Shown piece by piece: positions 1-8,825 of a stretch of 64,000 nucleotides of DNA. Location of the stretch: NCBI RefSeq assembly GCF_947495735.1, contig NZ_CANMAA010000003.1, positions 248,001 to 312,000 on the forward strand, read 5' to 3'. Below the pieces are notes generated by a model that ran no database searches, was not told the origin of the DNA, and saw only the letters and a program-made list of their open reading frames with translations. The DNA comes from an uncultured Pseudokineococcus sp. (GTDB lineage Bacteria > Actinomycetota > Actinomycetes > Actinomycetales > Quadrisphaeraceae). The number at the start of each line of letters is the position of its first letter. Position 1 is the stretch's first letter. Made by a program: the position numbers and the translations under genes.

Positions 1-637
1 CGAAGAACGGGGTCAGGTACAGCAGCGAGGCGCCCAGCGACTGCACGTGGTCCAGGTGCGCGGCGACCCCGTCGAGGTCGCCTCCGAACCACTGGCGCGG
101 CGTGCCCGGGCCCCGGTGCACCACGGCGTCGTCCCACGCGGCGGCGTCCGCCCAGGACGGCGTCGCCCGCGGCGTCCCGGAGCGGGCGAAGCGGTCGGGG
201 AAGACCTGGTAGGCCACCTGGTCCGCGACCCACTCGGCCGGACCGGGCGAGGCGAGGAGGCGGAAGTCGGCGGCGTCGGTGACGTCGCGCGCGCTGGTGC
301 CCTCCCCCGTGAGCCAGCGGTGCGCGGGGCGCCCGGCGGCGTCGCGCCCGGAGAGGAGGAAGCGGTAGCTCGTGACGGGGTTGCGCGCCTCGACCTCGAC
401 GCGGAACCACGTGCCCCCGGGCCCGCGGCCGTCGGGCTCCGCCGCCCGCAGCGCCGGCTCGCCGTCGCGCAGCTGGCGCACGTGCACCTGCCCGCCCCAC
501 GCCGAGCCGTCGGCCGCGTCGGGCACGAGCACCCGCACGGGCACGCGCTCTCCGAGCTCGGGCGCCGACGTGCCCGTCATCAGCGCCGAGCCGTCGTGGT
601 GCGGCTCGCCGAGCAGGTGCCCCGAGGTGCCGCTCAC
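1..637 (-). CDS. GH13 alpha-glucosidase / cyclomaltodextrinase-like enzyme (partial)
   Basis: N-terminal ~212 residues of a glycoside hydrolase family 13 enzyme; the rest lies beyond the left edge. After an N-terminal beta-rich region comes the stretch VADQVAYQVFPDRFARSG, the usual entry into the GH13 barrel of neopullulanases and maltodextrin glucosidases, followed by WFGGDLDGV and LGASLLYLTPFF. The catalytic Asp/Glu residues would be downstream and cannot be checked. The GTG start (635-637) overlaps the malG TGA by four bases (GTGA), so it is the last visible gene of malE-malF-malG-GH13 and probably breaks down the imported maltodextrins in the cytoplasm (no signal peptide seen). The exact substrate is inferred from context. 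Confidence 0.85.
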   Translation of the reverse strand, partial: MSGTSGHLLGEPHHDGSALMTGTSAPELGERVPVRVLVPDAADGSAWGGQVHVRQLRDGEPALRAAEPDGRGPGGTWFRVEVEARNPVTSYRFLLSGRDAAGRPAHRWLTGEGTSARDVTDAADFRLLASPGPAEWVADQVAYQVFPDRFARSGTPRATPSWADAAAWDDAVVHRGPGTPRQWFGGDLDGVAAHLDHVQSLGASLLYLTPFF

Positions 638-1596
638 CCCTTGACCCCCCCGGCCGTGATGCCGCCGACGATGAAGCGCTGCAGGTACTGGAAGAGCAGG
701 ACGACGGGGACCGCGGTCAGCAGCGCACCGGCCGCGAACAGGCCGAGGTTGTTGGAGCGGTCGTTCTCGATGACCGACCACAGGCCGACGGCGACCGTCC
801 GCACGCCCGCCTCGCGCAGGAAGATCGAGGCGATGAGGAACTCGCTGATGACGCCGACGAAGGCCAGCAGGCCGGTGACGGCGAGGATCGGCTGCAGCAG
901 CGGCAGCAGGATGCGGAAGAAGATCGTCGCGTGCCCGGCGCCGTCGACCGTGGCGGCCTCGTCGAGGGACTGCGGGATCGAGTCGAAGAAGCCCTTGATG
1001 AGCCACACCTGCGCGAAGGCGTTGCCGCACATGACGAGGACGTACCCGAGCAGCGTGTTGAGGCCGATGGCCGGGATGACGGTGCCGAGCTCGGTGAAGA
1101 GCAGGAACAGCGCGATCGTCGCGAGGATCTGCGGGAACATCTGGATGAGCAGCAGCGCCAGCAGGCCGCCGCGGCGCCCGCGGAAGCGGAACCGGCTGAA
1201 GGCGTAGGCGGCGAGGGCGCTGCACGTCACCTGGATGACGGTGACCGAGGTGCACACCGCGAGGGTGTTGAGCATCCACCGGCCGAAGGGCCGTGACGGT
1301 TCGCTGAACAGCGCCTGGAAGTTGACGAGGCTCAGCTCGCGGGGGACCAGGCTCGTCGAGACGACGCTGCCCAGCGGGTTGAAGGCCGCCGAGACGATGT
1401 AGAGCACGGGGAAGACGGCGAAGGCGACCGCCGCCAGGCCGACGGCGTGGCGCCAGCCCACCTCGCGCCACCAGCGGCCACGGCTCATCCGGTTCGCCGC
1501 CGGGGGCGTCGAGGGCGCGGAGGGGCCCGCGCCGCCCGGCGCCGCGAGGTGGCCGGGGCCGACGGGCGCACCCGTGCGGAGCTCCTGGCTGGTCAT
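634..1596 (-). CDS. malG: Maltodextrin ABC transporter permease MalG
   Basis: Inner-membrane permease of a carbohydrate uptake ABC transporter (320 aa). A ~45-residue Pro/Ala-rich cytoplasmic N-terminus precedes about six membrane segments. The EAA loop (EAATVDGAG, about residue 215) that docks the ATPase is present, as is the MalG-type C-terminus ending GGITAGGVKG. It lies one base after malF and overlaps the GH13 gene by GTGA. No ATPase gene is in the window; actinobacteria commonly use a shared MsiK-type ATPase encoded elsewhere, so that is the likely partner (inference). Confidence 0.95.
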   Translation of the reverse strand: MTSQELRTGAPVGPGHLAAPGGAGPSAPSTPPAANRMSRGRWWREVGWRHAVGLAAVAFAVFPVLYIVSAAFNPLGSVVSTSLVPRELSLVNFQALFSEPSRPFGRWMLNTLAVCTSVTVIQVTCSALAAYAFSRFRFRGRRGGLLALLLIQMFPQILATIALFLLFTELGTVIPAIGLNTLLGYVLVMCGNAFAQVWLIKGFFDSIPQSLDEAATVDGAGHATIFFRILLPLLQPILAVTGLLAFVGVISEFLIASIFLREAGVRTVAVGLWSVIENDRSNNLGLFAAGALLTAVPVVLLFQYLQRFIVGGITAGGVKG

Positions 1597-1597
1597 G

Positions 1598-3196
1598 TCA
1601 GATCACGTCCTCGAGGCGTCGGGTCAGGCGGAACTGCAGGGCGGCGACGACGCCCGTGATGACGAAGAGGAGCACCGCGATGGCGGAGGCGAAGCCGAAC
1701 TGGGCGCCGCTGGCGCCGAAGGCGAGGCGGATCGTGTAGCTGATGAGCAGGTCGGTGCCGCCCGCGGTCGGGTTGTCCGGCGTGAAGGGCCCGCCGCCGG
1801 TCAGCAGGAAGATGGTGTTGAAGTTGTTGAAGTTGAAGGCGAAGGACGCCACGAGCAGCGGGGCGGTCGGGATGAGCAGCAGCGGGAAGATGATCGTCCG
1901 GAACCCGGTGAACCCGCTGGCCCCGTCGATGCCGGCGGCCTCCTTCAGGTCCTCCGGGATGGCCTGCAGCGCGCCGGTGACGACGAGGAACATGTAGGGG
2001 AAGCCCAGCCACAGGTTGGTGATGAGCACCGCGGCCTTCGCCGTGGTCTCGCCGCCGAACCAGTTGACGCCCAGACCCGTCAGGTCGTTGACGAGGCCGA
2101 AGTCGGTGTTCCAGAAGCCCGACCACAGCAGCAGCGAGATGAAGCTGGGGATGGCGTAGGGCAGCAGCAGGACCGAGCGGTAGACCTTCTGGCCGCGCAC
2201 GCGCCGGTCGTTGAGCACGACGGCGAGGACGGTGCCCAGCGCGAACGTCGAGGCCACCGAGAGGGTGGCGAAGACGAGCGTCCACCCGAAGATGCCGACG
2301 AAGTCGGACAGGATGCGGGCGTCGGTGAAGGCGCGGACGTAGTTGTCGAAGCCGACGTCCGCGGCCCAGGACTGGTCGGACAGCCGCTGCCCGTCGGGGT
2401 CGACGTAGAACTCGCGGTCGCCCTGCAGCTCCGGGGCGTAGGTGACGCCCGTCTGCGTGTTCGTGATGGTCTCCGCGTCCTCGTCGTAGACGAGCGGCGT
2501 CGAGCCCTCGAAGGCCTGCCGGATGCCGAGCTGGCGGATGGCTCCGCCCTCGGTGGGGACCGTGAGCTCGGCCAGCGCCGCGCTGGCGTCGTTGACCTCC
2601 ACCGGCGTGAGCAGCTCGTACCCGTCGGCGGCCGTGACGAAGCCGTCGGTGACGGTCGCGCCGGGCAGGGGCTCGAGCCCGTCCTCCGTGCCGACGGAGG
2701 CCTCCCCCGAGGCCGGGTCGACGAGGAGGAAGGCGAAGGGGCCCGCCGTCGGCGAGCCGGCCGTCCCGACCGTGAGGTTGTACCGGGGGGCGTCGGGCGT
2801 CTGCACCACGGAGGACCCGATGATCTGCGCGGTCGCCTCCTCCCGCGTGGCCCGGGTGCCGTCCCCGAGGTTCGTCAGCGAGACCTGGAACGTCGAGATG
2901 ACCGGGTAGACGACGAAGCTGAGCAGGAGCACCGCACCGGGGAGCAGGTACTTGAGCGGGATGGCGCGCCGGGTCGCGTACACGGCGACGACGAGGACGA
3001 CGAGCACCCAGAAGAAGACGAGGAAGCCCCAGCGCTCAGCGGCGACGAGCGCGGGCGTCAGCGAGACGACGGTGCTGAGGAGGACCGCGAGGACCGCGAC
3101 CTTCAGCAGGAGGACGGGGACCGAGCGCGAGCCGACGGGCGGCGGGTGCGCCGCCGGGCTCTCCTGGGGAGCGGTGCTGAGCTGCTGCTGGACCAC
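1598..3196 (-). CDS. malF: Maltodextrin ABC transporter permease MalF
   Basis: Permease partner of MalG, 532 aa. Start chosen at GTG 3194-3196, preceded by AGGAGG four bases away; the frame stays open further upstream but would run into malE. Three hydrophobic segments lead into a large extracytoplasmic insertion (roughly residues 110-275, from SLTNLGDG onward), comparable in size to the E. coli MalF P2 loop that contacts MalE. A C-terminal permease core follows with an EAA loop (KEAAGIDGASG). The 140-bp gap to malE holds a GC-rich stretch. Substrate assignment rests on the MalF-like loop, the MalE partner and the neighbouring GH13 enzyme. Confidence 0.93.
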   Translation of the reverse strand: MVQQQLSTAPQESPAAHPPPVGSRSVPVLLLKVAVLAVLLSTVVSLTPALVAAERWGFLVFFWVLVVLVVAVYATRRAIPLKYLLPGAVLLLSFVVYPVISTFQVSLTNLGDGTRATREEATAQIIGSSVVQTPDAPRYNLTVGTAGSPTAGPFAFLLVDPASGEASVGTEDGLEPLPGATVTDGFVTAADGYELLTPVEVNDASAALAELTVPTEGGAIRQLGIRQAFEGSTPLVYDEDAETITNTQTGVTYAPELQGDREFYVDPDGQRLSDQSWAADVGFDNYVRAFTDARILSDFVGIFGWTLVFATLSVASTFALGTVLAVVLNDRRVRGQKVYRSVLLLPYAIPSFISLLLWSGFWNTDFGLVNDLTGLGVNWFGGETTAKAAVLITNLWLGFPYMFLVVTGALQAIPEDLKEAAGIDGASGFTGFRTIIFPLLLIPTAPLLVASFAFNFNNFNTIFLLTGGGPFTPDNPTAGGTDLLISYTIRLAFGASGAQFGFASAIAVLLFVITGVVAALQFRLTRRLEDVI

Positions 3197-3336
3197 GTCG
3201 CCTCCTGGGCGGGGTCGGGCGGGACGGCGGAGGGCGCGACCGTGCTCCGCGCCGCCCGGGAAGGGGGCGCGGGGACGGGCGGCGGGGCACGGGGGGGGCG
3301 CCGGGGCGGCGGCGTCACCGCCCCGGCGCCGTCGGC

Positions 3337-4620
3337 TCAGCTGATGGCGGTGCGGATCGTCTCGCCGGTCGCGACCATCGTCTCGGCGCCGTCGGCGCCG
3401 CCGATGATCGCCGAGTACGCCTGGCCCAGGGGCTCGAAGACCGAGCCCATCTGCGGGATCGACGGCATGGGCTGACCGGCGCTGGCCGCGTCGAGGTAGG
3501 CCTGCAGCTGCGGGTCCGCCGCGACCTCCGACTCCTGCAGGGAGACGAGGCTCGGGGGGATGTCGGCCCCGTCGTACATCGTCTTCATGGCCTCCTCGGT
3601 GTTCACCGCGCCGCCGACGAACTCCTGGGCGAAGGCCTTGTTGGCGCCGTTCGAGGCCACGTAGAAGGCCTGGACGCCGGTGAAGGGCTGCGCCGGCTCG
3701 GCGCCCTCGAAGCCGGGGACCGCCTGGACGTCCCAGCCGAAGCCCGCGGCCTCGACGTCGGCGCGCGCCCACGGGCCGGAGAGCAGGTAGGGGGCCTGCC
3801 CGTCGGCGAAGAGGGCGATGGAGTTGTCGCCGCTGACCGAGCGGGTGAGCACGCCGGAGCCGCCCTCGCCGAGCTCCTCGATGCGCTCGCCCGCGGCCTG
3901 CGAGGCCTCGTCGCCCACCCCGAGGTCGGTCGGGTCGTAGCCGCCGGCGGGGTCCTGCCCGAAGACGTAGCCCCCGAGCGAGGTGTACAGGGGCTGCATG
4001 TGGTAGGCGTCACCCAGCTCGCCGACGGGCAGGTTGAAGGCCGACTCGACGGTCCCGGCCTCCTTGAGCTCGAGGCCGGTGGCGAAGGCCTCGTCCAGCG
4101 TGGCCGGGGCCTCCGGCACCAGGTCGGTGTTGCGGTACAGCACGAGCGCCTCGACGCCGTAGGGCAGGCCGTAGAGCTGCTCGTCGTAGGTGACGGCGTC
4201 CACGGCCACCTCCGAGTACTGGCCCAGCTGGTCGGCCGTGATCTGCAGGGGGTCGATCGCCCCGTTCTGAACCATGTTGCCGATCCAGTCGTGGGCGCCG
4301 ACGACGACGTCGGGCCCGTTCGTCGCCGCGTTAGCGGTGACGAAGTTCGCCTGCAGGTCGGTGACCGCCTGGACGGCGACGGAGATGCCGTTGTCCTCGC
4401 CGAACTGCTCGGCGATCTCGGTGACGGCGCCGATCTTCAGCTCGTCGGTCCAGACGACGAGGTCGGCGTCGTCGCGAGCGGGGGCTCCGGTGGTCGCCGC
4501 CGCGTCCGGCTCGGCGGGGGCGGCGTCGGTCTCGGCGGGGGCGCTGCTGCCCCCGCCGCAGCCGGCGGTCAGGGCGGCGATGCCGACGGCCGCGACGGCC
4601 GCCCTCAGGGAGATGCGCAT
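3337..4620 (-). CDS. malE: Maltose/maltodextrin-binding lipoprotein MalE
   Basis: Solute-binding lipoprotein (427 aa) that delivers maltodextrins to MalFG on the outer face of the membrane. Residues 1-21 form a lipoprotein signal peptide with lipobox LTAGC (Cys21), followed by a Ser/Ala/Pro linker. The body has family 1 binding-protein features such as DLVVWTDELK and YGLPYGVEALVLYRN. ATG start with GAGGAG four bases upstream. First gene of the malEFG-GH13 unit, divergent from the LacI-type regulator; its upstream region carries the CTTGC repeats that probably control it. Confidence 0.94.
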   Translation of the reverse strand: MRISLRAAVAAVGIAALTAGCGGGSSAPAETDAAPAEPDAAATTGAPARDDADLVVWTDELKIGAVTEIAEQFGEDNGISVAVQAVTDLQANFVTANAATNGPDVVVGAHDWIGNMVQNGAIDPLQITADQLGQYSEVAVDAVTYDEQLYGLPYGVEALVLYRNTDLVPEAPATLDEAFATGLELKEAGTVESAFNLPVGELGDAYHMQPLYTSLGGYVFGQDPAGGYDPTDLGVGDEASQAAGERIEELGEGGSGVLTRSVSGDNSIALFADGQAPYLLSGPWARADVEAAGFGWDVQAVPGFEGAEPAQPFTGVQAFYVASNGANKAFAQEFVGGAVNTEEAMKTMYDGADIPPSLVSLQESEVAADPQLQAYLDAASAGQPMPSIPQMGSVFEPLGQAYSAIIGGADGAETMVATGETIRTAIS

Positions 4621-4722
4621 GGTGCTCCTCGGGATGTCCGGGTCGGCGCAGCGCGCTCCGATGGCTCCGTCGCCAGGGGGTCGGGGACCGTCACCGGTCA
4701 GCCGACGAGCGCCGCGCTGCGT

Positions 4723-4789
4723 GCAAGGACCATAGCAAGGAAGTTGCAGCCCACGTAAGAGGCTTGCGTGACGACGTCATCCCGCTTGC
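4723..4789. promoter_or_regulatory. Cluster of CTTGC/GCAAG half-sites (probable MalR operator)
   Basis: GCAAG occurs at 4723-4727 and 4735-4739 (12 bases apart), and CTTGC at 4763-4767 and 4785-4789, with a related TTGCAG at 4744-4749. All lie between divergent malE and the LacI-type gene. CTTGC-type repeats are the recognition element reported for MalR of Streptomyces, so this is the likely maltose operator. The site assignment is inference from sequence and position. Confidence 0.6.
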
Positions 4790-4798
4790 GGGAGGCCC

Positions 4799-4804
4799 TA
4801 GGGT
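4799..4804 (+). promoter_or_regulatory. -10 hexamer TAGGGT of leaderless lacI-type gene
   Basis: TAGGGT fits the actinobacterial TANNNT -10 box and ends seven bases before GTG 4812, so transcription would start at or next to the start codon. No Shine-Dalgarno is visible. This position decided the start of the regulator gene. Confidence 0.55.
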
Positions 4805-4811
4805 CGAGGCC

Positions 4812-5900
4812 GTGAGGGTGAGGCTCGCGGACGTCGCCGTCCGCGCAGGGGTGAGCGAGGCGACGGTCAGCCGCGTCCTCAACGACAAGCCCGGGGTCTC
4901 CCAGGCGACGCGCGACAAGATCCGGTCGGTCCTCGACGTCCTCGGCTACGACGACCGCTTCCTGCCGGCGCCGGCGGCCGGCCTGGTGGGCATCGTCGTG
5001 CCGGAGCTGACGAACCCCGTCTTCCCCGCGCTCTCCCTCGTCGTCCAGACGCACCTGGCGCGGGCGGGCTACACGCCCGTCGTCTGCTCGCTCGTCCCGG
5101 GCGGCGTCCACGAGGCCGACTTCGTCCGGGTCCTGCTGCAGCAGAAGGCGTCCGGCGTCGTCTTCCTCTCCGGCGTGCACGCCAACACCGACGCCGACGC
5201 GCGGCCGTACGAGGACCTGCTCCGGCGCGGGATGCCGGCCGTGTTCGTCAACGGGTGGATGGACGGGGTGGACGCGCCCTTCGTCTCCACCGACGACGCC
5301 GCCGCCGTCGAGCAGGCGGTGGCCCACCTCGTCGGCCTCGGGCACGAGCGCGTCGGCCTCGCCATGGGCCCGCCCCGCTACGTGCCGTCCATCCGCAAGA
5401 CGGCCGCCTTCCACGACGCCGTGCGACGCCACCTGGCCGGCGTGGTGCGACCCGGCGAGGTGGACTCCCTGGTCGTCCACACGCAGTTCCGCCTCGAGGG
5501 CGGCGAGGCCGCGGCCCGCGCCCTCCTGGACCGGGGGGCCACCGGCATCGTCTGCGGCTCCGACCTCATGGCCCTCGGCGCCGTGCGCGCCGTCCGGGCC
5601 CGGGGCCTCTCGGTGCCCCGCGACGTCTCCGTCGTGGGCTGCGACGACGGCCCGCTGCTCGACTTCACGGACCCGCCGCTGACGACCGTCCACCAGGACG
5701 TCGAGGCCGTCGGCACCGCGGCCGCCCGGGCGCTGCTCCAGGAGGTGCGGGGGGAGGGTGCCGTCCGCGGCGAGCTGCTCGTGCGCCCGCGCCTGGTCGT
5801 CCGCGGCTCGACCGCGGCACCGGCCGGCGCACCGGCCGCGGCACCGGCCGGGACGCCGGCGCAGGTGGCGCGGCCGCGACGGGCGCGCCGGCCCGGCTGA
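4812..5900 (+). CDS. LacI-family maltose regulator (MalR-like)
   Basis: DNA-binding repressor of 362 aa. The N-terminal helix-turn-helix (residues 4-25) reads RLADVAVRAGVSEATVSRVL, the LacI signature, followed by a hinge and a periplasmic-binding-protein-like effector domain (GIVVPELTNPVFP, VSVVGCDDGPLLDF). The C-terminus ends in an Ala/Pro/Gly-rich tail. GTG 4812 was preferred to TTG 4764 because family members start just before RLADVA and a leaderless promoter fits. Divergent from malE, with shared CTTGC repeats; most likely represses malEFG-GH13 and itself until maltose or maltodextrin binds. Effector inferred from context. Confidence 0.9.
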   Translation: MRVRLADVAVRAGVSEATVSRVLNDKPGVSQATRDKIRSVLDVLGYDDRFLPAPAAGLVGIVVPELTNPVFPALSLVVQTHLARAGYTPVVCSLVPGGVHEADFVRVLLQQKASGVVFLSGVHANTDADARPYEDLLRRGMPAVFVNGWMDGVDAPFVSTDDAAAVEQAVAHLVGLGHERVGLAMGPPRYVPSIRKTAAFHDAVRRHLAGVVRPGEVDSLVVHTQFRLEGGEAAARALLDRGATGIVCGSDLMALGAVRAVRARGLSVPRDVSVVGCDDGPLLDFTDPPLTTVHQDVEAVGTAAARALLQEVRGEGAVRGELLVRPRLVVRGSTAAPAGAPAAAPAGTPAQVARPRRARRPG

Positions 5901-5937
5901 CCGCGCAACCGGTCGGGCGGCGGGACGGACCGACGTC

Positions 5938-5970
5938 GGGGACGGGACGGGGACGGGGACGGGGACGGGG
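5938..5970 (+). repeat. G-rich GGGGAC tandem repeat upstream of the ROK kinase
   Basis: Six G-runs of three or four, each separated by AC, on the strand that codes for the downstream kinase, about 55 bp before its start. The pattern can form a G-quadruplex. It lies in the 125-bp gap between the LacI-type gene and the ROK gene, where it could affect read-through. Confidence 0.6.
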
Positions 5971-6025
5971 CCGATCGTTGCTCGGAGGGCCACCGCCGGA
6001 CGCGCCGCGCTGCTAGACCTGCCCC

Positions 6026-6982
6026 ATGGGAGAGCGCAACGTACTCGTGGCCGGGGTCGACGTCGGGGGCACCAACATCCAGGTCGGGCTCGTCAGCGGC
6101 GACCACGAGGTGCACGCCCGGGCGAAGGCCCTGACGCCGACGGCAGGGCCGGACGCCGTCTTCGACACCATCGCCGAGCTCGTCGCCTCGCTGGGCGGGG
6201 ACCCCGTGGCGGTGGGCGTCGGCATCCCGGGCGTCGTCCACGCGGGCCAGGTGCTCACCGTGCCGAACCTGGTGGGCTGGGGCGGCGACGTCGACCTCGT
6301 CGGCGGCCTCACCTCACGGCTGCCCGCACCCGTCACCCTCGGCAACGACGCGAACGTCGGCCTCCTCGGCGAGTGGGTCGCGGGAGCGGCGCGGGGCGCG
6401 CGCGACGTCCTGGGCCTCTGGATGGGCACGGGCATCGGCGGCGGCCTCGTGCTCGACGGACGGCCGTACGAGGGCGCCCGCGGGTCGGCCGGCGAGATCG
6501 GGCACGTCCTCGTCCAGCCGGACGGGGCCCTGTGCGGCTGTGGGCGGCGGGGCTGCGTCGAGGCGTACGCGGGCCGACGGTCCATGGGCAGCAGCGTCGC
6601 GGCGATGGTCGAGGCCGGCTGGAAGACCGACCTCTTCGACATCCAGGACGAGGAGGAGAAGACCGGGCTCACCTCGAAGGTGTGGGCCCGGGCGCTCGCC
6701 GAGGACGACGAGCTCGCCCAGCGGATGCTGGCGTCGGCGGTCCAGCACCTCGGCGTCGCCGTCGGCTCGGTGGTCAACCTCCTCGACGTCGAGCTCGTGG
6801 TCGTCGGCGGCGGCATGCCGGAGAAGCTCGGGCAGGACCTCGCCGACCGGATCGAGGCCGCGGCCCGCCCGTGGATGCTGCGCCCCAGCCCCGACCTGCG
6901 CTTCGTCGTCTCCTCGCTGGAGGACGACGCGGGCGTGGTGGGCGCTGCGGCCCTGGCCCGCTCCGCCGTCATCGCGGGCTGA
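6026..6982 (+). CDS. ROK-family sugar kinase (glucokinase-like)
   Basis: Cytoplasmic sugar kinase, 318 aa. N-terminal phosphate-binding motif DVGGTNIQVGLV (about residues 12-23), catalytic GNDANV (about residue 111) and GTGIGGGLV are present, as is the ROK zinc-binding motif CGCGRRGCVEAYAG (about 170-184). In the maltose locus it likely phosphorylates the glucose released by the GH13 enzyme. TAGACC lies six bases before the ATG and may be a weak leaderless -10; no clear SD. Glucose specificity is inferred; other ROK enzymes act on N-acetylhexosamines or allose. Confidence 0.9.
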   Translation: MGERNVLVAGVDVGGTNIQVGLVSGDHEVHARAKALTPTAGPDAVFDTIAELVASLGGDPVAVGVGIPGVVHAGQVLTVPNLVGWGGDVDLVGGLTSRLPAPVTLGNDANVGLLGEWVAGAARGARDVLGLWMGTGIGGGLVLDGRPYEGARGSAGEIGHVLVQPDGALCGCGRRGCVEAYAGRRSMGSSVAAMVEAGWKTDLFDIQDEEEKTGLTSKVWARALAEDDELAQRMLASAVQHLGVAVGSVVNLLDVELVVVGGGMPEKLGQDLADRIEAAARPWMLRPSPDLRFVVSSLEDDAGVVGAAALARSAVIAG

Positions 6983-6993
6983 GGCGCGCGCCC

Positions 6994-8253
6994 TCACGCC
7001 TCCCCGGCGCCTCCTGCCCGCGGCAGCCGGCCCTGCCGCCACGCGGGCAGGTACAGCGGCGCGGCGAGCGCGAGGACGACGGCGCCGACCACCATGGCCG
7101 CGCTGAGGGACGTCCGGTCGGCGAGGGCGCCCAGGACCAGGGCGCCGACCGCGAAGCTGGGCTGGCTGACCATCGAGTTCAGGGACAGGACGACGGCGCG
7201 GTTGCTGCGGTCGGCCTGCCGGTGGAGCAGGCCGTTGTGCACGGGGTTGGAAGCGCCGTGGGCGGCGTAGCACGCGACGTAGGCGGCGACGAGCCCGACG
7301 GGGCCGGCGAGCAGCCCCATGCCGACCACGGTGCCGCCCTGGACGAGCCGCAGGCCGGCCGCGACGGGCGCCGGGCCGAGGCGTCGGGACAGCAGGGGCA
7401 CGAGGGCGGCGCCCACGGCCGCGGCGGCCCACCCGGCGGAGGTGAGCGGTCCCATCCAGGTCCCGGCCCGCTCGACGCCGCCCAGGACCTCCGCCGCCCG
7501 GGGCGGCACGAGCGTCTCGAACGCCACCATCCCGAAGCCCCAGAACAGCTCGACGGCGACGAGCGCGAGCAGCACGCGCGAGGTGGTCAGCAGCCGCAGG
7601 CCCCGACCGACGCCGGCGGGGACCTCGCCCAGCGCCGCCCTCCACCGGTGGCGCCGGGCCCCGCCCGACGGGCGGTCCTCGCGGACGAGGAGGGCCACGG
7701 CGAGGCTGCTCACGACGGTCATGGCGAGGGCCGCGACGACGGGCAGCACGAGCGGCGCCCCGCCCAGCGCCCGGCCCGCCGCGACGAGGCCCCCCGACGC
7801 CAGTGCGCCGGCTCCCATCGCGAGGTTGAGCGCGGTCGCCCCGGCGCCGAGCCCGGCGGTGATGTCGGCCCGGGGGTCGTCGGCCTGCGCGGTGTCGACG
7901 TACCAGGCCTCGAGCGGCCCCGAGTCCAGCGCCCGCCACAGGCCCTGGACGGCCAGGGCGACGGCGAAGCCGGTCGCCGTCTCGGCGAGGGCGAGGAGCG
8001 CGAGCGAGGCGACGGCGACGCCACCGGCGAGCAGGAGCACGGGGCGCCGTCCGGCGGCGTCCGCCAGCCCGCCGAGGGGCAGCTCGGCGCCGAGGACGAC
8101 GAAGCCCTGGACGGCGACGACCGCGCCGACCTGGCTGAGGCTGAGCCCTCGCTCCTGCGCCAGGAGGACCGTCACCGGGGCCACCAGCCCGGTGGGCAGC
8201 CACCGCAGCGCGACGAGGAGCACGTACCGCCGTCGGGCAGCGGCGGCGGTCAC
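6994..8253 (-). CDS. MFS transporter
   Basis: Major facilitator superfamily permease of 419 aa with about twelve predicted membrane segments. The family loop between segments 2 and 3 is seen as GGLADAAGRRPV. GTG start 8251-8253 overlaps the stop of the ArsR-type gene (GTGA), so the two are translated together and the regulator probably controls this exporter. It converges on the ROK gene with only 11 bp between stop codons. Substrate unknown; small-molecule or drug efflux is the usual role of such regulator-MFS pairs. Confidence 0.9.
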   Translation of the reverse strand: MTAAAARRRYVLLVALRWLPTGLVAPVTVLLAQERGLSLSQVGAVVAVQGFVVLGAELPLGGLADAAGRRPVLLLAGGVAVASLALLALAETATGFAVALAVQGLWRALDSGPLEAWYVDTAQADDPRADITAGLGAGATALNLAMGAGALASGGLVAAGRALGGAPLVLPVVAALAMTVVSSLAVALLVREDRPSGGARRHRWRAALGEVPAGVGRGLRLLTTSRVLLALVAVELFWGFGMVAFETLVPPRAAEVLGGVERAGTWMGPLTSAGWAAAAVGAALVPLLSRRLGPAPVAAGLRLVQGGTVVGMGLLAGPVGLVAAYVACYAAHGASNPVHNGLLHRQADRSNRAVVLSLNSMVSQPSFAVGALVLGALADRTSLSAAMVVGAVVLALAAPLYLPAWRQGRLPRAGGAGEA

Positions 8254-8819
8254 CGCCGGAACGCGTGGTAGACGAACATCACGCCTTCGGCGTCCGGGTC
8301 CTCGCGGTCGCTGAGCCGCGCGTACCTGCTCGCCAACGCGTGCAGGTCCTCGCGCAGCTGGGCGAGCTGGTCGGCCCGCAGGTGCAGGAGCTCGTCGCCG
8401 CTCGCCGCGGCCGCGACCCACTCCCGGGGCAGATGCGCCTCCCGCGCGAGGTAGTCCTCGAGCACCTGCGCGTAGCGGCGGTGGACGGTGGCGCGCAGGA
8501 CGTCGAGCGCCGCCCTCGCCTCGGGGTCGTCGACGACGTCGAGGACGTCCCAGCGGCTCCTCTCGTGCGTAGCCCGGTACCACCGCTCGCGGCGGCTGCG
8601 GGCGAGCTCGGGCGCCTCGGCGACGAAGCCGTGCTCGGCCAGGACGCCGAGGTGGTAGCTGACCGACCCGGGCGCCTCGTCGACGACGCCGGCCAGGCCC
8701 CCCACGCTCCTCGGCCCCTCGGCGCGCAGCTCGCCGAGCAGGCGCAGCCTCGTGGGGTGCGCCAGGGCTCGCATCGACCCCGCGTCGCGGACGTGCTGGG
8801 ACCCGCCGGGCTCCGCCAT
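8250..8819 (-). CDS. ArsR-like winged-helix regulator
   Basis: Transcriptional regulator of 189 aa. Residues 12-75 form an ArsR-type winged helix (ALAHPTRLRLLGELRAEG, then SVSYHLGVLAEHGFV); a C-terminal helical domain of ~110 residues probably mediates dimer or ligand contacts. No metal-binding cysteine cluster is seen, so a metal sensor is unlikely. It heads the operon with the MFS gene. ATG start with TAGCGT six bases upstream (leaderless) and an inverted repeat over the promoter, suggesting autoregulation. Confidence 0.88.
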   Translation of the reverse strand: MAEPGGSQHVRDAGSMRALAHPTRLRLLGELRAEGPRSVGGLAGVVDEAPGSVSYHLGVLAEHGFVAEAPELARSRRERWYRATHERSRWDVLDVVDDPEARAALDVLRATVHRRYAQVLEDYLAREAHLPREWVAAAASGDELLHLRADQLAQLREDLHALASRYARLSDREDPDAEGVMFVYHAFRR

Positions 8820-8825
8820 GCGCGC

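Noticed and set aside
1066-1073. GCCGATGG match to a flagellar-type -10 inside malG
   Set aside because: Occurs in coding sequence on the wrong strand and without a -35; such 8-mers are expected by chance in this composition.
1574-3475. 633-residue plus-strand frame opposite malF
   Set aside because: Same compositional shadow; malF has clear membrane segments and EAA loop on the other strand.
3197-3772. N-terminal extension of malF
   Set aside because: It would overlap the end of malE and reads as Arg/Gly-rich shadow; GTG 3196 has an SD and a normal membrane-protein start.
6314-8203. 629-residue minus-strand frame spanning the ROK and MFS genes
   Set aside because: Arg/Ala/Gly-rich shadow in the wrong frame of two well-supported genes.
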